Shown here one piece after another: positions 13,677-14,383 of a DNA stretch of 14,383 nucleotides. Numbering within the stretch: position 1 is the first letter of the stretch; each line of letters begins with the position of its first letter. The notes below the pieces were generated by a model that saw only the letters and a list, made by a program, of their open reading frames with translations, did not search any database and was not told the DNA's origin. The stretch comes from JANNAV01 sp031384695. GTDB taxonomy: Bacteria > Pseudomonadota > Alphaproteobacteria > Rhodobacterales > Rhodobacteraceae. Location: contig JANNAV010000067.1 in NCBI GenBank assembly GCA_031384695.1, positions 1-14,383 of the forward strand, written 5' to 3'. The position numbers and the translations under genes were made by a program.

Positions 13677-13705
13677 TTGCACATTGCCCCTCGAATTGGT
13701 AACAA
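13677..13705 (+). promoter_or_regulatory. lldD: Candidate lldD promoter
   Basis: TTGCAC (13677-13682) and TAACAA (13700-13705) are separated by exactly 17 nt and would start transcription near 13712, shortly before the lldD ribosome binding site. The -10 lies inside the inverted repeat at 13689-13723, an arrangement typical of repression. Confidence 0.4.
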
Positions 13706-13723
13706 GTTCTAACCAAATCGAGG
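13689..13723 (+). promoter_or_regulatory. Operator-like inverted repeat over the lldD promoter and ribosome binding site
   Basis: Arms CCTCGA (13689-13694) with TTGGT (13696-13700) are mirrored by ACCAA (13712-13716) with TCGAGG (13718-13723); only one opposed A/A position breaks each arm. The TTGGT and ACCAA halves recall GntR/FadR-type operators, the class to which LldR belongs, although their spacing (11 nt) is wider than the usual 3. The right arm overlaps the GAGGGA ribosome binding site, so a hairpin could also hide that site if transcription starts upstream. Lactate-responsive repression is inferred. Confidence 0.5.
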
Positions 13724-13734
13724 GAACGTCGCCC

Positions 13735-14383
13735 ATGCCCGTGATCACCTGCATCGACGATCTGAAGCGGCTTTACCAACGCCGGGTGCCGAAAATGTTC
13801 TACGACTACTGCGAAAGCGGCAGCTACACCGAACAAACCTTCGGCGAAAACTCTTCCGATTTCAACAAGATACGCCTGCGTCAGCGCGTCGCTGTCGATA
13901 TGACGGGCCGCAGCACTGCAAGCCAGATGATCGGCCAAACCGTTTCCATGCCGGTGGCCCTCGCCCCCGTCGGCATGACGGGCATGCAATGCGCCGATGG
14001 CGAGATCAAGGCCGCCCGCGCCGCCGAAGCGTTCGGCGTGCCCTTCACCCTGTCCACCATGTCGATCTGCTCGATCGAAGATATCGCTGAGCACACCAAA
14101 GCCCCGTTCTGGTTTCAGCTTTACGTGATGAAAGACGAGGAATTTGTCGACAGCGCCGTTGAGCGGGCCCGCGCCGCAGGCTGTTCCGCTCTCGTGCTGA
14201 CGCTCGATCTGCAAATCCTTGGCCAACGCCACAAAGACCTGAAAAACGGCCTGTCCGCTCCCCCCCGGCTGACCCTGCCCAATATCCTGAACATCGCCAC
14301 CAAACCGCGCTGGGCGCTGGGCATGCTGGGCACCAAGCGCAAAACCTTCCGCAATATCGTCGGCCACGCCAAGAACGTCGGTG
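13735..14383 (+). CDS. lldD: FMN-dependent L-lactate dehydrogenase (alpha-hydroxy-acid oxidising), 5' part
   Basis: The frame starts at the ATG at 13735 (GAGGGA upstream) and is open to the window edge: 216 complete codons of a protein that is usually about 380-390 residues. It belongs to the FMN-dependent 2-hydroxyacid dehydrogenase family, membrane-associated enzymes that oxidise L-lactate to pyruvate and feed electrons to the respiratory chain. Visible are the N-terminal FYDYCESGSYTEQT, the flavin-contacting ALAPVGMTGMQ (about 76-86), LSTMSICSIEDIA (about 107-119), PFWFQLYVMKD and LTLDLQILGQRHKDLKNGLS (about 162-181), the last being characteristic of LldD-like proteins. The catalytic His and the C-terminal phosphate-binding motifs lie outside the window, so activity and exact substrate cannot be checked. 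An operator-like repeat precedes it. Confidence 0.9.
   Translation, partial: MPVITCIDDLKRLYQRRVPKMFYDYCESGSYTEQTFGENSSDFNKIRLRQRVAVDMTGRSTASQMIGQTVSMPVALAPVGMTGMQCADGEIKAARAAEAFGVPFTLSTMSICSIEDIAEHTKAPFWFQLYVMKDEEFVDSAVERARAAGCSALVLTLDLQILGQRHKDLKNGLSAPPRLTLPNILNIATKPRWALGMLGTKRKTFRNIVGHAKNVG

Noticed and set aside
13621..14367. 248-codon open frame on the minus strand
   Set aside because: It is antisense to the lactate dehydrogenase gene, whose coding frame carries the family motifs.

Overview
The window is a GC-rich (roughly two-thirds G+C) stretch of bacterial chromosome. It looks like an alphaproteobacterium of the order Rhodobacterales (Rhodobacter/Roseobacter type). The grounds are strong G/C bias at third codon positions, a DUF1194 protein, a perfect FNR/FnrL-type box, and GC-rich palindromic repeats carrying a GGGATATTT core. 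I assign no genus. There are no rRNA, tRNA, CRISPR or complete insertion sequences.

Layout. Positions 1-650 hold no confident gene: a 36-bp tandem array of small hairpins and possible gene remnants. A TerC-family membrane protein (651-1301, +) follows. Positions 1302-1645 are a convergent gap with a second copy of the hairpin element and a possible small ORF. Positions 1646-8726 are a minus-strand block. In transcription order it encodes an N-formylglutamate amidohydrolase-like enzyme, a glutamine-synthetase-like gamma-glutamyl ligase, an inserted DUF7662-PIN (VapC-like) module, an aldehyde dehydrogenase, an iron-containing alcohol dehydrogenase and a DadA-type FAD oxidoreductase. Still on the minus strand are a secreted DUF1194 protein (8997-9701), an ABC-F ATPase (9782-11305) and YchF (11583-12680). 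On the plus strand are trpA (12817-13608) and the 5' part of an FMN-dependent L-lactate dehydrogenase (13735 to the edge).

How the genes work together. The five metabolic enzymes look like a gamma-glutamylation route for an amine or amino alcohol: ligate glutamate to the nitrogen, oxidise alcohol to aldehyde to acid, hydrolyse the amide, then oxidise the freed amino compound. The last three genes are tightly coupled (ATGA overlap, then a 3-nt gap). The substrate is inferred only from family logic.

Most unusual part. The DUF7662-PIN pair sits in the middle of this operon. The toxin-like gene starts with TTG overlapping the partner's TGA. The pair has its own candidate TTGACA promoter, followed by two large, nearly perfect inverted repeats. 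It looks like a toxin-antitoxin module with a non-classical partner. Other points of interest are the FNR box upstream of the ABC-F gene, an operator-like inverted repeat over the lldD promoter, and a hairpin element always oriented as if at the 3' end of minus-strand genes.
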